Source: Pseudomonadota bacterium (lineage in GTDB: Bacteria > Myxococcota > Myxococcia > Myxococcales > Myxococcaceae). From it: DNA of 64,000 nt. A model generated the notes under the pieces. That model was given only the letters and a program-made list of their open reading frames with translations, made no database searches and was not told where the DNA came from. Numbering within the stretch: the first letter of the stretch is position 1; each line of letters opens with the position of its first letter. The stretch is taken from the NCBI GenBank assembly GCA_023423535.1, contig JAFAFL010000041.1, forward strand, positions 21,353 through 85,352. The letters run 5' to 3'. Positions 1 to 7,145 of the stretch are shown piece after piece. The position numbers were made by a program, and so were the translations under genes.

Positions 1-865
1 TGAGCCCGCCTTCGGCGAGGAGCCGCTCGGCGATGCCCGGGCTCACCAGCTTCCCGAACAGGTCGCGGATGCGTTCGCGCTCGCGCAGGCTGCCGATCAT
101 CGAGTTGGTGTGCCGGGCGATCTCGCCGAACTCGTCGGAGGAGGCGACGGGGACCCGCACGTCGAACCGCCCCCTCATGACCTGCTCGAGCGCCTGCCGC
201 TGGTGGTCGAAGAAGATGCGCAGGTTCCGCGCGAACGAGAGGATGAGGTTCCCGCTCAGCGGCAGGAAGAACGCCAGCGCCAGCGCGCTCTCGCCCAGCG
301 CCTCCCGCTGCAGCCTCGCTGCCTCGGAGGCGTCCGCCCCCGCCAGCTCCTGCAGGTTGCGCAGGGAGAGGAACCCGAGGTCCAGCGCCATCAGCCCGAG
401 CACCGACAGCGCGACGATCGCGAACTTCCTCGTGATCGGGAACGTGCGCTCGGGGCCTGCGACATCGAGCTCCGACTGAAGCGCGCGCGCGACCCGCCGC
501 TCCCTCGCCAGCGCCGAGTCCGCGGCAAAGAAGATCCCGATCGTCGCGGCCCCGAGCAGCGCCTTCGCCCCGCTCGCCACCGGGAAGCCGTACACCAGCC
601 GGTCGAACACGGTCAGCGCGAGGCCCACCGCGACAAACAGGCCGAGGTCGAGCGCGAACTGCCGCCGCGACTGGAGCAGCGGCGCCGCGCGATCCACCAG
701 CCATCTCTCCGCGGGCACGCGCAGCAGCAGGCCGGCGGAGAAGAAGAGGGCGAAGAGCACCGCCATCGTCGCCGGTCCGAGCGACGCGATGTGCGGACAC
801 ACCTCGCAGCTGAACAGGCTGAGGAGCCCCACGGCCGCTGCGAAGTAGATGATCGCGCGAACCAT
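1..865 (-). CDS. Membrane adenylate/guanylate cyclase, HAMP-containing, C-terminus outside window
   Basis: The gene is read from an ATG at 865 and runs off the left edge after 288 codons. A purine-rich ribosome site (GAGGAGG) lies just upstream of the ATG. Six hydrophobic segments are visible at roughly residues 3-19, 31-49, 70-88, 100-117, 148-167 and 192-211. They are followed by a HAMP-like stretch (about 213-256) and the linker FGKLVSPGIAERLLAEGG, which in this family immediately precedes a class III nucleotide cyclase domain. The cyclase domain itself is not in the window, so cyclase activity is inferred from this junction. The gene starts 20 nt after the stop of the DksA-like gene, so the two are probably co-transcribed. 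A different C-terminal output domain is possible. Confidence 0.72.
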   Translation of the reverse strand, partial: MVRAIIYFAAAVGLLSLFSCEVCPHIASLGPATMAVLFALFFSAGLLLRVPAERWLVDRAAPLLQSRRQFALDLGLFVAVGLALTVFDRLVYGFPVASGAKALLGAATIGIFFAADSALARERRVARALQSELDVAGPERTFPITRKFAIVALSVLGLMALDLGFLSLRNLQELAGADASEAARLQREALGESALALAFFLPLSGNLILSFARNLRIFFDHQRQALEQVMRGRFDVRVPVASSDEFGEIARHTNSMIGSLRERERIRDLFGKLVSPGIAERLLAEGGL

Positions 866-885
866 GCGGGCTCCTCCTCAGCGCA

Positions 886-1581
886 TCAGCGCATCGCCTC
901 GTCCGGATCCACCGGCTGGCCGCCCTCGAAGAAGTAGCGGACGGGCACTCGGTGCGGACCGCCGGGGACTTCGGGGCGCTCGCGGCGCAGCTCGCAGGAG
1001 ACGCAGCGCTCGGCCCAGGGCACGAGAGAGAGACGGTCGGGGGTGATCTCCCTCGAGCAGTCTTCGCAGCGCGCGAAGGTGCCCTTGCCCACCTTCTCCA
1101 GCGCGCGGTTCACGCGGAGGAGCAGCTCGTCGTCCTCGTCGCCGCCGGCCTCGCGGTAGGCGCGCAGCCTCGCGCTCTCGGAGCGGTCCATGGCGTTCCA
1201 CACCCAGGGCTCGGGCTCCTCGCCGGAGAGGACGAAGCGGTACACCTGGAGCTGACGTTCGGCCTCCTTCCGCACCGTCTGCCCGCGCGCGGAGGAGAGG
1301 GTGTCCGAGGAGAAGAGCTCCGCCAGCCGGCCCTGCACCAGCGCCTGCAGCTCCGCCTCCTGTGCGAGCTGGGCGCTGAACGCGTCGGCGCGCAGACCGA
1401 CCTCGCGGCAGGCCTCGCGCACGAGCTCGTCGAAGATGCGCTCCATCCCGAACTGCACCGCGGCCGCGAGCTGGTCCGGCGAGTCCGCCAGCGTCTGCGC
1501 GCTCTCGAGGAAGATCTCCACCGCCGCGTGAAGCTTGCTCTTCCCGCCGCTCCTGCCGCCTTCGCTGCCGCCTGTGCCCAC
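886..1581 (-). CDS. DksA/TraR-type C4 zinc-finger protein
   Basis: This 231-residue protein has a mostly helical N-terminal half and a C-terminal four-cysteine zinc finger at about residues 171-195 with the spacing C-x2-C-x17-C-x2-C, the arrangement of DksA/TraR proteins. These act on RNA polymerase through its secondary channel. The acidic coiled-coil tip motif DxxDxA of true DksA is not visible, and the protein is longer than DksA (about 150 residues), so a DksA-like ppGpp cofactor role is not established. It starts about 24 nt after the pntB stop and ends 20 nt before the cyclase, which suggests one transcript with the transhydrogenase genes. Confidence 0.7.
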   Translation of the reverse strand: MGTGGSEGGRSGGKSKLHAAVEIFLESAQTLADSPDQLAAAVQFGMERIFDELVREACREVGLRADAFSAQLAQEAELQALVQGRLAELFSSDTLSSARGQTVRKEAERQLQVYRFVLSGEEPEPWVWNAMDRSESARLRAYREAGGDEDDELLLRVNRALEKVGKGTFARCEDCSREITPDRLSLVPWAERCVSCELRRERPEVPGGPHRVPVRYFFEGGQPVDPDEAMR

Positions 1582-1605
1582 GGACCGTAGCCTAGAACGT
1601 TTCCA

Positions 1606-3030
1606 CTACAGTTGCTTGAGCTCGGAGAGCAGCCCCTGCAGCACCTTCTTCGCGTCGCCGAAGATCATCATCGTGTTCGGGCTCTCGAAGAGGTCGTTCT
1701 TCACGCCGGCGTACCCGCTGCCCAAAGAGCGCTTCACCACGAACACCGTCTTCGCCTGGTGCACCTCGAGGATGGGCATGCCGTAGATGGGGCTGCCCTT
1801 GTTCGTCTGCGCCGCGGGGTTCACCACGTCGTTCGCGCCGAGCACCAGCACCACGTCGGTGTTCTTGAACTCGGGGTTGGCGGTGTCCATCTCCAGCAGC
1901 GCTTCGTAGGGGACGTCCGCCTCGGCGAGGAGCACGTTCATGTGCCCCGGCATCCGGCCCGCCACCGGGTGGATGGCGTAGGTCACCGTCGCGCCGCGGC
2001 TCTTCAGCTCGTCCGCCAGCTCGCGCACCGCGTGCTGCGCCTGCGCCACCGCGAGGCCGTAGCCGGGGACGATGCTCACCGTCCGCGCGCTCTCCAGCAC
2101 CATCGCGGCCTCCTCCACGCCGCAGGAGCGCACGTTCTTGTAGCTCTCCGCCTCGCTCGCGCCGCCTCCGCCGGAAGCGCCGCCCGCGTCGCCGCCGAAG
2201 CCTCCGAGCACCACCGAGGCCAGGGAGCGGTTCATCGCCTCGCACATGATGCGGGTGAGGATGAGCCCCGCCGCGCCGACCATCGCGCCGGCGATGATCA
2301 GCAGGTTGTTGCCGATGACGAAGCCCGCCGCCGACGCCGCCACGCCGCTGTAGGAGTTGAGCAGCGAGACGACCACCGGCATGTCCGCGCCGCCGATGGG
2401 GATGACCAGCAGGACCCCGAGCAGCAGCGCGATGAAGGAGATGCCGAGCAGCGCCCAGCCTCCGAGCGACGGCTCGTCCACGACGAAGCCGTACCAGGCG
2501 GAGAGCGCGATCGACCCGGCGATGAGCGCGAGGTTCAGCACGTGCCGGCCCGGCAGCAGGAGCGGGTTGCCGGAGAGCGTGCCCCGCAGCTTCGCCCAGG
2601 CGATGAACGAGCCGGAGAGGGTGACGCCGCCGATGATCGCCGAGGCGGCGACGGTCACCGCCTGATCCGCGCCCTGCAGCTCCGCCAGCGTCCCGGGTTT
2701 GTTCCGCTCGACGATGTCCACCCAGTACACGCTGATCGCCACCAGCATCGAGGCGCCGCCGCCGAAGCCGTTGAGCAGCGCGACCAGCTCGGGCATCGAC
2801 GTCATCGGCACCCGGATCGCCACGATGCCGCCGACGACCGTGCCGGCGATGAGGCCGGCGGCGATCCACCGGTAGTCGATCGAGCCCAGCTCCAGCAGCG
2901 TGCCGACGATCGCCAGCAGCATCGCCACCGCCGCCAGCGCGTTGCCGCCGCGCGCCGTCTTCACGCGCGAGAGCCGCTTGAGCCCGAAGATGAAGAGGAC
3001 CGCGGAGAGCAGGTAGAGCAGCGGGATCAT
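1606..3030 (-). CDS. pntB: NAD(P) transhydrogenase subunit beta
   Basis: This is the beta subunit of the proton-translocating transhydrogenase, which transfers hydride from NADH to NADP+ using the proton gradient in the inner membrane. The 474 residues match the family length. About nine hydrophobic helices fill residues 1-270. After a Gly/Ser-rich linker (about 275-295) comes the soluble NADP-binding domain III, with the GYGLAVAQAQ loop near 318, IHPVAGRMPGHMNV, GANDVVNP and KRSLGSGYAGVKNDLF. The ATG overlaps the stop of pntAB by 4 nt, which supports translational coupling. Confidence 0.96.
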   Translation of the reverse strand: MIPLLYLLSAVLFIFGLKRLSRVKTARGGNALAAVAMLLAIVGTLLELGSIDYRWIAAGLIAGTVVGGIVAIRVPMTSMPELVALLNGFGGGASMLVAISVYWVDIVERNKPGTLAELQGADQAVTVAASAIIGGVTLSGSFIAWAKLRGTLSGNPLLLPGRHVLNLALIAGSIALSAWYGFVVDEPSLGGWALLGISFIALLLGVLLVIPIGGADMPVVVSLLNSYSGVAASAAGFVIGNNLLIIAGAMVGAAGLILTRIMCEAMNRSLASVVLGGFGGDAGGASGGGGASEAESYKNVRSCGVEEAAMVLESARTVSIVPGYGLAVAQAQHAVRELADELKSRGATVTYAIHPVAGRMPGHMNVLLAEADVPYEALLEMDTANPEFKNTDVVLVLGANDVVNPAAQTNKGSPIYGMPILEVHQAKTVFVVKRSLGSGYAGVKNDLFESPNTMMIFGDAKKVLQGLLSELKQL

Positions 3031-3311
3031 TTCTTCTTCCCGAACATCCGCAGCATCCGGTCGGTGACGAGGAACCCGCCCACCACGTTCAGCGTGGCCA
3101 GCCCCACCGCCACCGCGCCGAGCACGTTGGAGACGGAGACCTCCGCCGTCTGCGCCGCGTAGAGCGCGCCGATGATGGTGATGCCGGAGATGGCGTTGGT
3201 GCCGGACATCAAGGGCGTGTGCAGCGTCGGCGGGACCTTGTTGATGACCTCGAAGCCGACGAAGCAGGCGAGGACGAACACGTAGAGACCGACGAGCAGC
3301 GGACCCATCAT
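3027..3311 (-). CDS. pntAB: NAD(P) transhydrogenase membrane subunit alpha-2
   Basis: This 94-residue protein is the separate membrane portion of the alpha subunit in three-subunit transhydrogenases. It has three hydrophobic helices, and LHTPLMSGTNAISGI is the conserved family signature in the first loop and helix. It ends in a basic FGKKK tail. It lies between pntAA and pntB with 4-nt ATGA overlaps at both ends, so the three subunits are probably made from one message in fixed proportion. Confidence 0.95.
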   Translation of the reverse strand: MMGPLLVGLYVFVLACFVGFEVINKVPPTLHTPLMSGTNAISGITIIGALYAAQTAEVSVSNVLGAVAVGLATLNVVGGFLVTDRMLRMFGKKK

Positions 3312-4456
3312 GGCTGGGCCTCCTTCGACAAGAGTTCCAGGGTGGGCGCGTGCCGGAGCTCGCCGGCGTGGGTGAGGAGCATGCCGCGGACGATCTCGTC
3401 CTCGAGGTCCAGCGTGAGCTCGCCCCCCTTCGTCACCAGCAGCACGACCTCCAGCACGTTGCGGGCGTAGAGCGCGCTGGCGTCCTGCGGCAGCGTGGCG
3501 GGCAGGTTCGTGTGGCCGATGATCGTCACCCCGTTCTCGGTGACGTGGGTCTCGCCGGGCCTCGTCAGCTCGCAGTTGCCGCCCTGCTCCGCGGCCAGAT
3601 CGACGATCACCGCGCCGCCGCGCATCTGCCGCACCGTGTCCGCGGTGACGAGCCTCGGGGCGGGCCTGCCGGGCACGAGCGCGGTGGTAATCACCACGTG
3701 CGACGCCACGATGCGCTGGCTGACCAGCGCCTGCTGCTTCGCGAGCGCCTCCTTCGACAGCTCCTTCGCGTAGCCGCCCGAGCCCTCGCCGGTCTCCTCC
3801 AGCGGCAGCTCGATGAAGCGTCCTCCGAGGCTCTGGACCTGCTCCTTCACCGCCGGCCGCACGTCGCTGACCTCCACCACCGCGCCCAGCCTGCGAGCGG
3901 TGGCGATCGCCTGCAGCCCGGCCACGCCCGCGCCGAGCACCACCACCTTCGCCGGCTGCACCGTGCCCGCCGCGGTCATCAGCAGCGGGAAGTAGGAGGG
4001 GAGCGCCGCCGCCGCGAGCAGCACCGCCTTGTACCCGGCGATGTTTGCCTGCGAGGAGAGCGCGTCCATCTTCTGCGCCCTCGTGATGCGGGGCACGAGC
4101 TCCATGGCCAGCGCCGTCGCGCCCCGGGCGGCCAGCGTGCGCACCGCATCCGGATTCTTGTGCGCCGAGGTGAAGCCGATGAGCACCGCCCCGCGCTTGA
4201 GCCGCTCCGCTTCGTCGGGCATGGGTGGCGAGACCTTCAGCACCATGTCCGCGTGCGCCCAGGACTTTCCGTCCGCGGGCACCAGCTGCGCGCCGGCCTC
4301 CGTGTACTGCGCGTCGCGGAGGAACGCGCCAGCTCCCGCGCCCTCTTCGACCGAGACCTTCAGGCCCTCCTTCACGAGGCGCTTCACCGTCTCCGGCGTG
4401 GCGGCGACCCGCGTCTCTCCCGCGCGGTGTTCCCGCGCCACCAACACCTCGAGCAT
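3308..4456 (-). CDS. pntAA: NAD(P) transhydrogenase subunit alpha-1 (NAD-binding)
   Basis: This 382-residue soluble protein carries the two subdomains of the NAD(H)-binding component. The alanine dehydrogenase-like N-terminus begins LVAREHRAGETRVAATPETV. A Rossmann nucleotide-binding loop VVVLGAGVAGLQAIATA is followed by EVSDVRPAVKEQVQSLGG near residues 170-200. The start ATG at 4456 gives the typical family N-terminus. It is the first gene of the transhydrogenase set, and its last codons overlap the start of pntAB. Confidence 0.95.
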   Translation of the reverse strand: MLEVLVAREHRAGETRVAATPETVKRLVKEGLKVSVEEGAGAGAFLRDAQYTEAGAQLVPADGKSWAHADMVLKVSPPMPDEAERLKRGAVLIGFTSAHKNPDAVRTLAARGATALAMELVPRITRAQKMDALSSQANIAGYKAVLLAAAALPSYFPLLMTAAGTVQPAKVVVLGAGVAGLQAIATARRLGAVVEVSDVRPAVKEQVQSLGGRFIELPLEETGEGSGGYAKELSKEALAKQQALVSQRIVASHVVITTALVPGRPAPRLVTADTVRQMRGGAVIVDLAAEQGGNCELTRPGETHVTENGVTIIGHTNLPATLPQDASALYARNVLEVVLLVTKGGELTLDLEDEIVRGMLLTHAGELRHAPTLELLSKEAQP

Positions 4457-4505
4457 GGGCGGCTTTTAGCCACGCCTGCTCTCTCGGGTCGAGCGAGGCG
4501 CGGTC

Positions 4506-4763
4506 CTACAGTCCGGCGCAGGGCGACGCGGAGCCGGCTGAAGGGAGGGTGAAGGTCGTCTGCGCGTCGCCGTGACGCAGCGTGTAGGTGCCCTCCGCGA
4601 GGGGCCCGACGGTGCAGGTTGCGCTGCCGCCCACGCAGTCCGGGTCGCCGGCGACGCCCGGGATCCCGCACGCCCTCGGCATCCAGGAGGTCTCGCTGGT
4701 GACGAGGACCTCGTTCCCCTCGCGGGTGACCTCACAGGAAGACTCTACAGGGCGGCGCTCACG
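4506..4763 (-). pseudogene. Frameshifted second copy of the adjacent lipoprotein's C-terminal domain
   Basis: This minus-strand frame is open down to a TAG at 4506-4508 but has no credible start codon. Its translation closely parallels the C-terminal half of the neighbouring lipoprotein. ESSCEVTREGNEVLVTSETSW corresponds to VRCSVQRDGDVLTVETEASW, and GPLAEGTYTLRHGD corresponds to SPALAAGTYTVKHGA, with cysteines in matching places. The two copies sit in different frames. Skipping one base at the upstream gene's TTC-TGA end would join them into one tandem-domain protein. A decayed duplicate is the simplest reading. A recent indel, a sequencing error or a +1 frameshift are alternatives. Confidence 0.6.
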
Positions 4764-4764
4764 C

Positions 4765-5238
4765 TCAGAAGCGCGGCTCGGCGGTGCAGGGAGGGGCGGT
4801 CGGCTCGGAGGGAACGGTAAAGGTCAGCGAGTCCGCCCCGTGCTTCACCGTGTAGGTCCCCGCCGCGAGCGCTGGGGACTGGCAGGTGGTGGAGAGGATC
4901 CCGCAGTCCTCGGTGCAGCCGCCGATCGTCTGTCGCACCCAGCTCGCCTCCGTCTCCACCGTGAGCACGTCCCCGTCCCTCTGGACGCTGCACCGGACCT
5001 CACGCTCGGTGTCGCAGCTCGAGCTGAGGCACTCCTTCGTCTTGAACACGAAGAAGACGGGCGCGCCCTCGGCGAACGGCTGCGGGGCGTCCTGCGAACT
5101 CCGGTGCTCTGCGGCGAGTTCAGCGGTCCCGAAGAGGCACACCGAACCTTCGTTCTTACGCTCTTCGCGGTTCGAGCAGCCCCAGAGCGCAATGGCTGGG
5201 AGCGCAGTGGCGAGGACGAGAGCGTGCCGGAGGGTCAT
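4765..5238 (-). CDS. Predicted lipoprotein with a Cys-rich C-terminal domain
   Basis: The ATG at 5238 is preferred over one 18 nt upstream because GAGGGG sits directly before it and it yields a clean lipoprotein signal, MTLRHALVLATALPAIALWGC. The mature 137-residue protein has several cysteines, including paired ones in SSCDTEREVRC and GGCTEDCG, and a beta-rich C-terminal domain ending AGTYTVKHGADSLTF. I do not recognise the family. The product is probably periplasmic or outer-membrane bound. It starts 4 nt after the stop of the upstream 85-residue gene. A frameshifted second copy of its C-terminal domain follows immediately. Confidence 0.75.
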   Translation of the reverse strand: MTLRHALVLATALPAIALWGCSNREERKNEGSVCLFGTAELAAEHRSSQDAPQPFAEGAPVFFVFKTKECLSSSCDTEREVRCSVQRDGDVLTVETEASWVRQTIGGCTEDCGILSTTCQSPALAAGTYTVKHGADSLTFTVPSEPTAPPCTAEPRF

Positions 5239-5242
5239 CCCC

Positions 5243-5500
5243 TCATGGTGCCGCATCCGCTCGATGCCTGTCGATGAGGGCGAGCAACTCTTCGTCGGAG
5301 AGCGCTTCGTGCCACCCCTCTTCGAGCACGAGGTCCACTGTCCGCGACGCCTTTGACGGCGTGCAGACCACGCGGACCTCTGCCCCCTTCCCCGTCACGG
5401 CGTCGCCTTCGCTGACCCGGCCCGCGTCCTCCGAGACCGCCGCCAGCGCCTGGATGAGGGTCCAGCGCACCCCGTCCCCGTCCGTCACCTCGCGTTGCAT
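5243..5500 (-). CDS. Small hypothetical protein, 85 residues
   Basis: The reading frame extends much farther upstream, but only the part from the ATG at 5500 (MQREVTDGDGVRWTLIQALA) looks protein-like; the rest is antisense to the PEGA lipoprotein and its promoter. The product is soluble, with beta-rich EVRVVCTPSKASRTVDLVLEEGW followed by a short acidic helix SDEELLALIDRHR. No family is recognised. It ends 4 nt before the lipoprotein start, so the two are likely co-transcribed. No strong ribosome site precedes the chosen ATG, so the start is uncertain. Confidence 0.55.
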   Translation of the reverse strand: MQREVTDGDGVRWTLIQALAAVSEDAGRVSEGDAVTGKGAEVRVVCTPSKASRTVDLVLEEGWHEALSDEELLALIDRHRADAAP

Positions 5501-5593
5501 GGGGGGAAGATGGGCATCCCGCGGCGCGGACGGGGGCGTGCCGTCCGTTGACGGGAGGGATGTCCAAGTGCCCGGAATGACGGGCGCTTCACG

Positions 5594-5610
5594 GCGGCAC
5601 GGCCCCTGCG
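5594..5610 (+). promoter_or_regulatory. Possible sigma-54 promoter for the PEGA lipoprotein
   Basis: The sequence CGGCACGGCCCCTGCG has GG and GC dinucleotides ten bases apart and resembles the -24/-12 consensus TGGCACGN4TTGC, with C instead of T at the start of the -24 element. It lies about 65 nt upstream of the lipoprotein ATG. In GC-rich DNA such a match can arise by chance, so this is only a candidate. Confidence 0.3.
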
Positions 5611-5674
5611 ATGCGCGTGGCGAACACACTCCGCCGGACCAATCAGATGGCCGGCGCTCCCCGGAGAACACGCC

Positions 5675-6061
5675 ATGCACCGCTTCACCGCCCTCTTTCT
5701 CGCCGCCCTTGTCGCCACCGGTTGCGCCTCCTCCACCGTCATCCGTTCGAAGCCCAGCGGCGCGACGGTGATCAACGAGTACGGCCAGGAGGTCGGCAAG
5801 ACGCCGTACGTCCACGAGGACAGCGAGATGCTCCAGCACCGCGAGCGCTTCACCCTCAAGGCGCCGGGTCACCAGGAGCAGCAGGTGACGATCAAGAAGA
5901 GCAAGGTGAACGCGGTCCGGGCGGTGGGCTTCGGGCTGCCGGGCATCCTGTTCTTCCCGCTGCTCGGGGGCCTGCTCTGGGCGACCGAATACCCCGAGGA
6001 GTACAACGTTGAGCTGAAGCCGCACGGGCGGCCCGCGGTGGCAAAGGACGCGGACCGCTGA
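5675..6061 (+). CDS. PEGA-domain lipoprotein
   Basis: The 128-residue product starts with a lipoprotein signal peptide (MHRFTALFLAALVATGC, lipobox at residues 14-17). It continues with a PEGA-type beta segment (VIRSKPSGATVINEYGQEVGKTPY), in which small residues and a GxxxGxTP-like turn are characteristic. A hydrophobic stretch at about 89-103 (VGFGLPGILFFPLLGGLLW) follows, so the protein may also be membrane associated near its C-terminus. PEGA domains are found on surface and envelope proteins, but a specific role cannot be assigned. It is monocistronic or the first gene before the nuclease/PIN pair 36 nt downstream. Confidence 0.8.
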   Translation: MHRFTALFLAALVATGCASSTVIRSKPSGATVINEYGQEVGKTPYVHEDSEMLQHRERFTLKAPGHQEQQVTIKKSKVNAVRAVGFGLPGILFFPLLGGLLWATEYPEEYNVELKPHGRPAVAKDADR

Positions 6062-6097
6062 GCGGCGCGCTGCCGATCGCGCGACGGAGGATTAAGT

Positions 6098-6544
6098 GTG
6101 AAGACTTCTACCCGGCGCGCGGAGGCAGTCATGGACCCCATCGATCTCGTGGCCCTGCAGGGTGGCCGCCCGCTGGTGGCGGTGGAGGCGAAGAGCCGCC
6201 CCGTCCCGGACGACTTCCGCGGCCCCGTGCTCGAGCAACTGCGCGAGGGATTGGAGGCCACCCAGAGCCGGTGGGCCGTGCTCGCCGCGCCGGACAGGGT
6301 CGAGTTCTACCGGCACGACGATCTCGAGCAGCCGCGGGCGAGTATTCCCAGTGAGGAGATTCTGCGCGCGGCGGGGCTCGAGGACAGCCCGGTGGTCGGC
6401 GAAGCGCTGCTGACCACGGCGATGGAGCGCTGGCTTCAGCGGCTGCGAAGCGACCACGCCTTCGGCGCACGCTATCCGGCGCTGAAGGACTTCTTCGAAC
6501 TCGCGCGGCGTGCAGACGACGTCGTCAGGGACTTCCATGCGTAG
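6098..6544 (+). CDS. PD-(D/E)XK nuclease-like protein, N-terminally short
   Basis: This protein of 148 residues (137 if read from the internal ATG at 6131) has a core D-P-I-D-L-V-A-L followed by a beta strand ending VAVEAKSR. That gives the D...ExK arrangement of restriction endonuclease-like folds (D16, E30, K32 from the GTG at 6098). Both starts have good ribosome sites: GGAGG 7 nt before the GTG and GGAGG 5 nt before the ATG. The helix and strand that usually precede the catalytic Asp are missing, so it may be a truncated or minimal member. Its stop overlaps the PIN gene start by 8 nt, so the two are coupled. Nuclease activity is inferred. Confidence 0.6.
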   Translation: MKTSTRRAEAVMDPIDLVALQGGRPLVAVEAKSRPVPDDFRGPVLEQLREGLEATQSRWAVLAAPDRVEFYRHDDLEQPRASIPSEEILRAAGLEDSPVVGEALLTTAMERWLQRLRSDHAFGARYPALKDFFELARRADDVVRDFHA

Positions 6545-7127
6545 CCGCGTGATCGTGGACACGAACTGGCTTCTCGACATCGCGCTCCGCCGCGACGGTG
6601 AGGCCGAGCGGCTGTGGGACCGCGTCCGCACCGGAACCTTCGAGCTGCTCGTCCCCGCCTTCTGCCTGATGGAGGCGATCAAGACGGTGGAGACGATGCG
6701 CGGCCACTGGACGGATACCCGCAACGCACTCGCGCGTCATGCCGGGGATCTGCGGAGGTCCGCTGCGCTCGGAGCCCATGTCACTGCGCTGGAGGCCGCC
6801 GCCCTCGCGTTCGACGACGTGAAGGACCGGGCGGAACGTCAGGTCTACTCGACGCTCCAGGAGGTGGCTGCGGCTTCGGGTTCTCTGGTGCTCGACGTCG
6901 AGGCGCTCGCGCGCATCGCAGACATCCGGACCCAGCTGAACCCTTCCCCCGCCGACGCGGCGGTGCTGGCCACGGTGGTGGTGACGAACGAGCGCGAGGC
7001 CTCGGCGGTGCCCTTTCTCTCCCGCGATGCCTGGTTCGGCCGCGCGGCGCCGGCGCGGTTTCTGCGCGACCGGCAGATCCCCCACTTCGCGGATGCGGGC
7101 GCGCTGCTCGCGTGGGCGGGGGCGTGA
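6537..7127 (+). CDS. PIN-domain ribonuclease-like protein
   Basis: The ATG at 6537, which overlaps the upstream gene by 8 nt, places VIVDTNWLLDIALRRDG at the N-terminus, the first strand and catalytic Asp (D8) of a PIN fold. Further acidic residues fall where the fold needs them: E46 in FCLMEAIKT, D140 in SPADAAVLATVV, and N151 or D164 near the end. PIN proteins are Mg-dependent RNases, often toxins. At 196 residues this is longer than a typical VapC toxin (about 130), with a helical insertion at about 55-115. No VapB-like antitoxin gene is adjacent. The partner is instead the nuclease-like gene, so it should not be called a toxin on this evidence. Confidence 0.72.
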   Translation: MRSRVIVDTNWLLDIALRRDGEAERLWDRVRTGTFELLVPAFCLMEAIKTVETMRGHWTDTRNALARHAGDLRRSAALGAHVTALEAAALAFDDVKDRAERQVYSTLQEVAAASGSLVLDVEALARIADIRTQLNPSPADAAVLATVVVTNEREASAVPFLSRDAWFGRAAPARFLRDRQIPHFADAGALLAWAGA

Positions 7128-7145
7128 GGGGGTCTTCGGACGCGG

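Noticed and set aside
5501..6025. An N-terminal extension of the 85-residue hypothetical protein
   Set aside because: It is antisense to the PEGA lipoprotein and has biased low-complexity content.
6537..7127. A VapBC-type toxin-antitoxin module
   Set aside because: The PIN protein is too long for a typical VapC and the upstream gene has a nuclease-like core, not an antitoxin DNA-binding fold.
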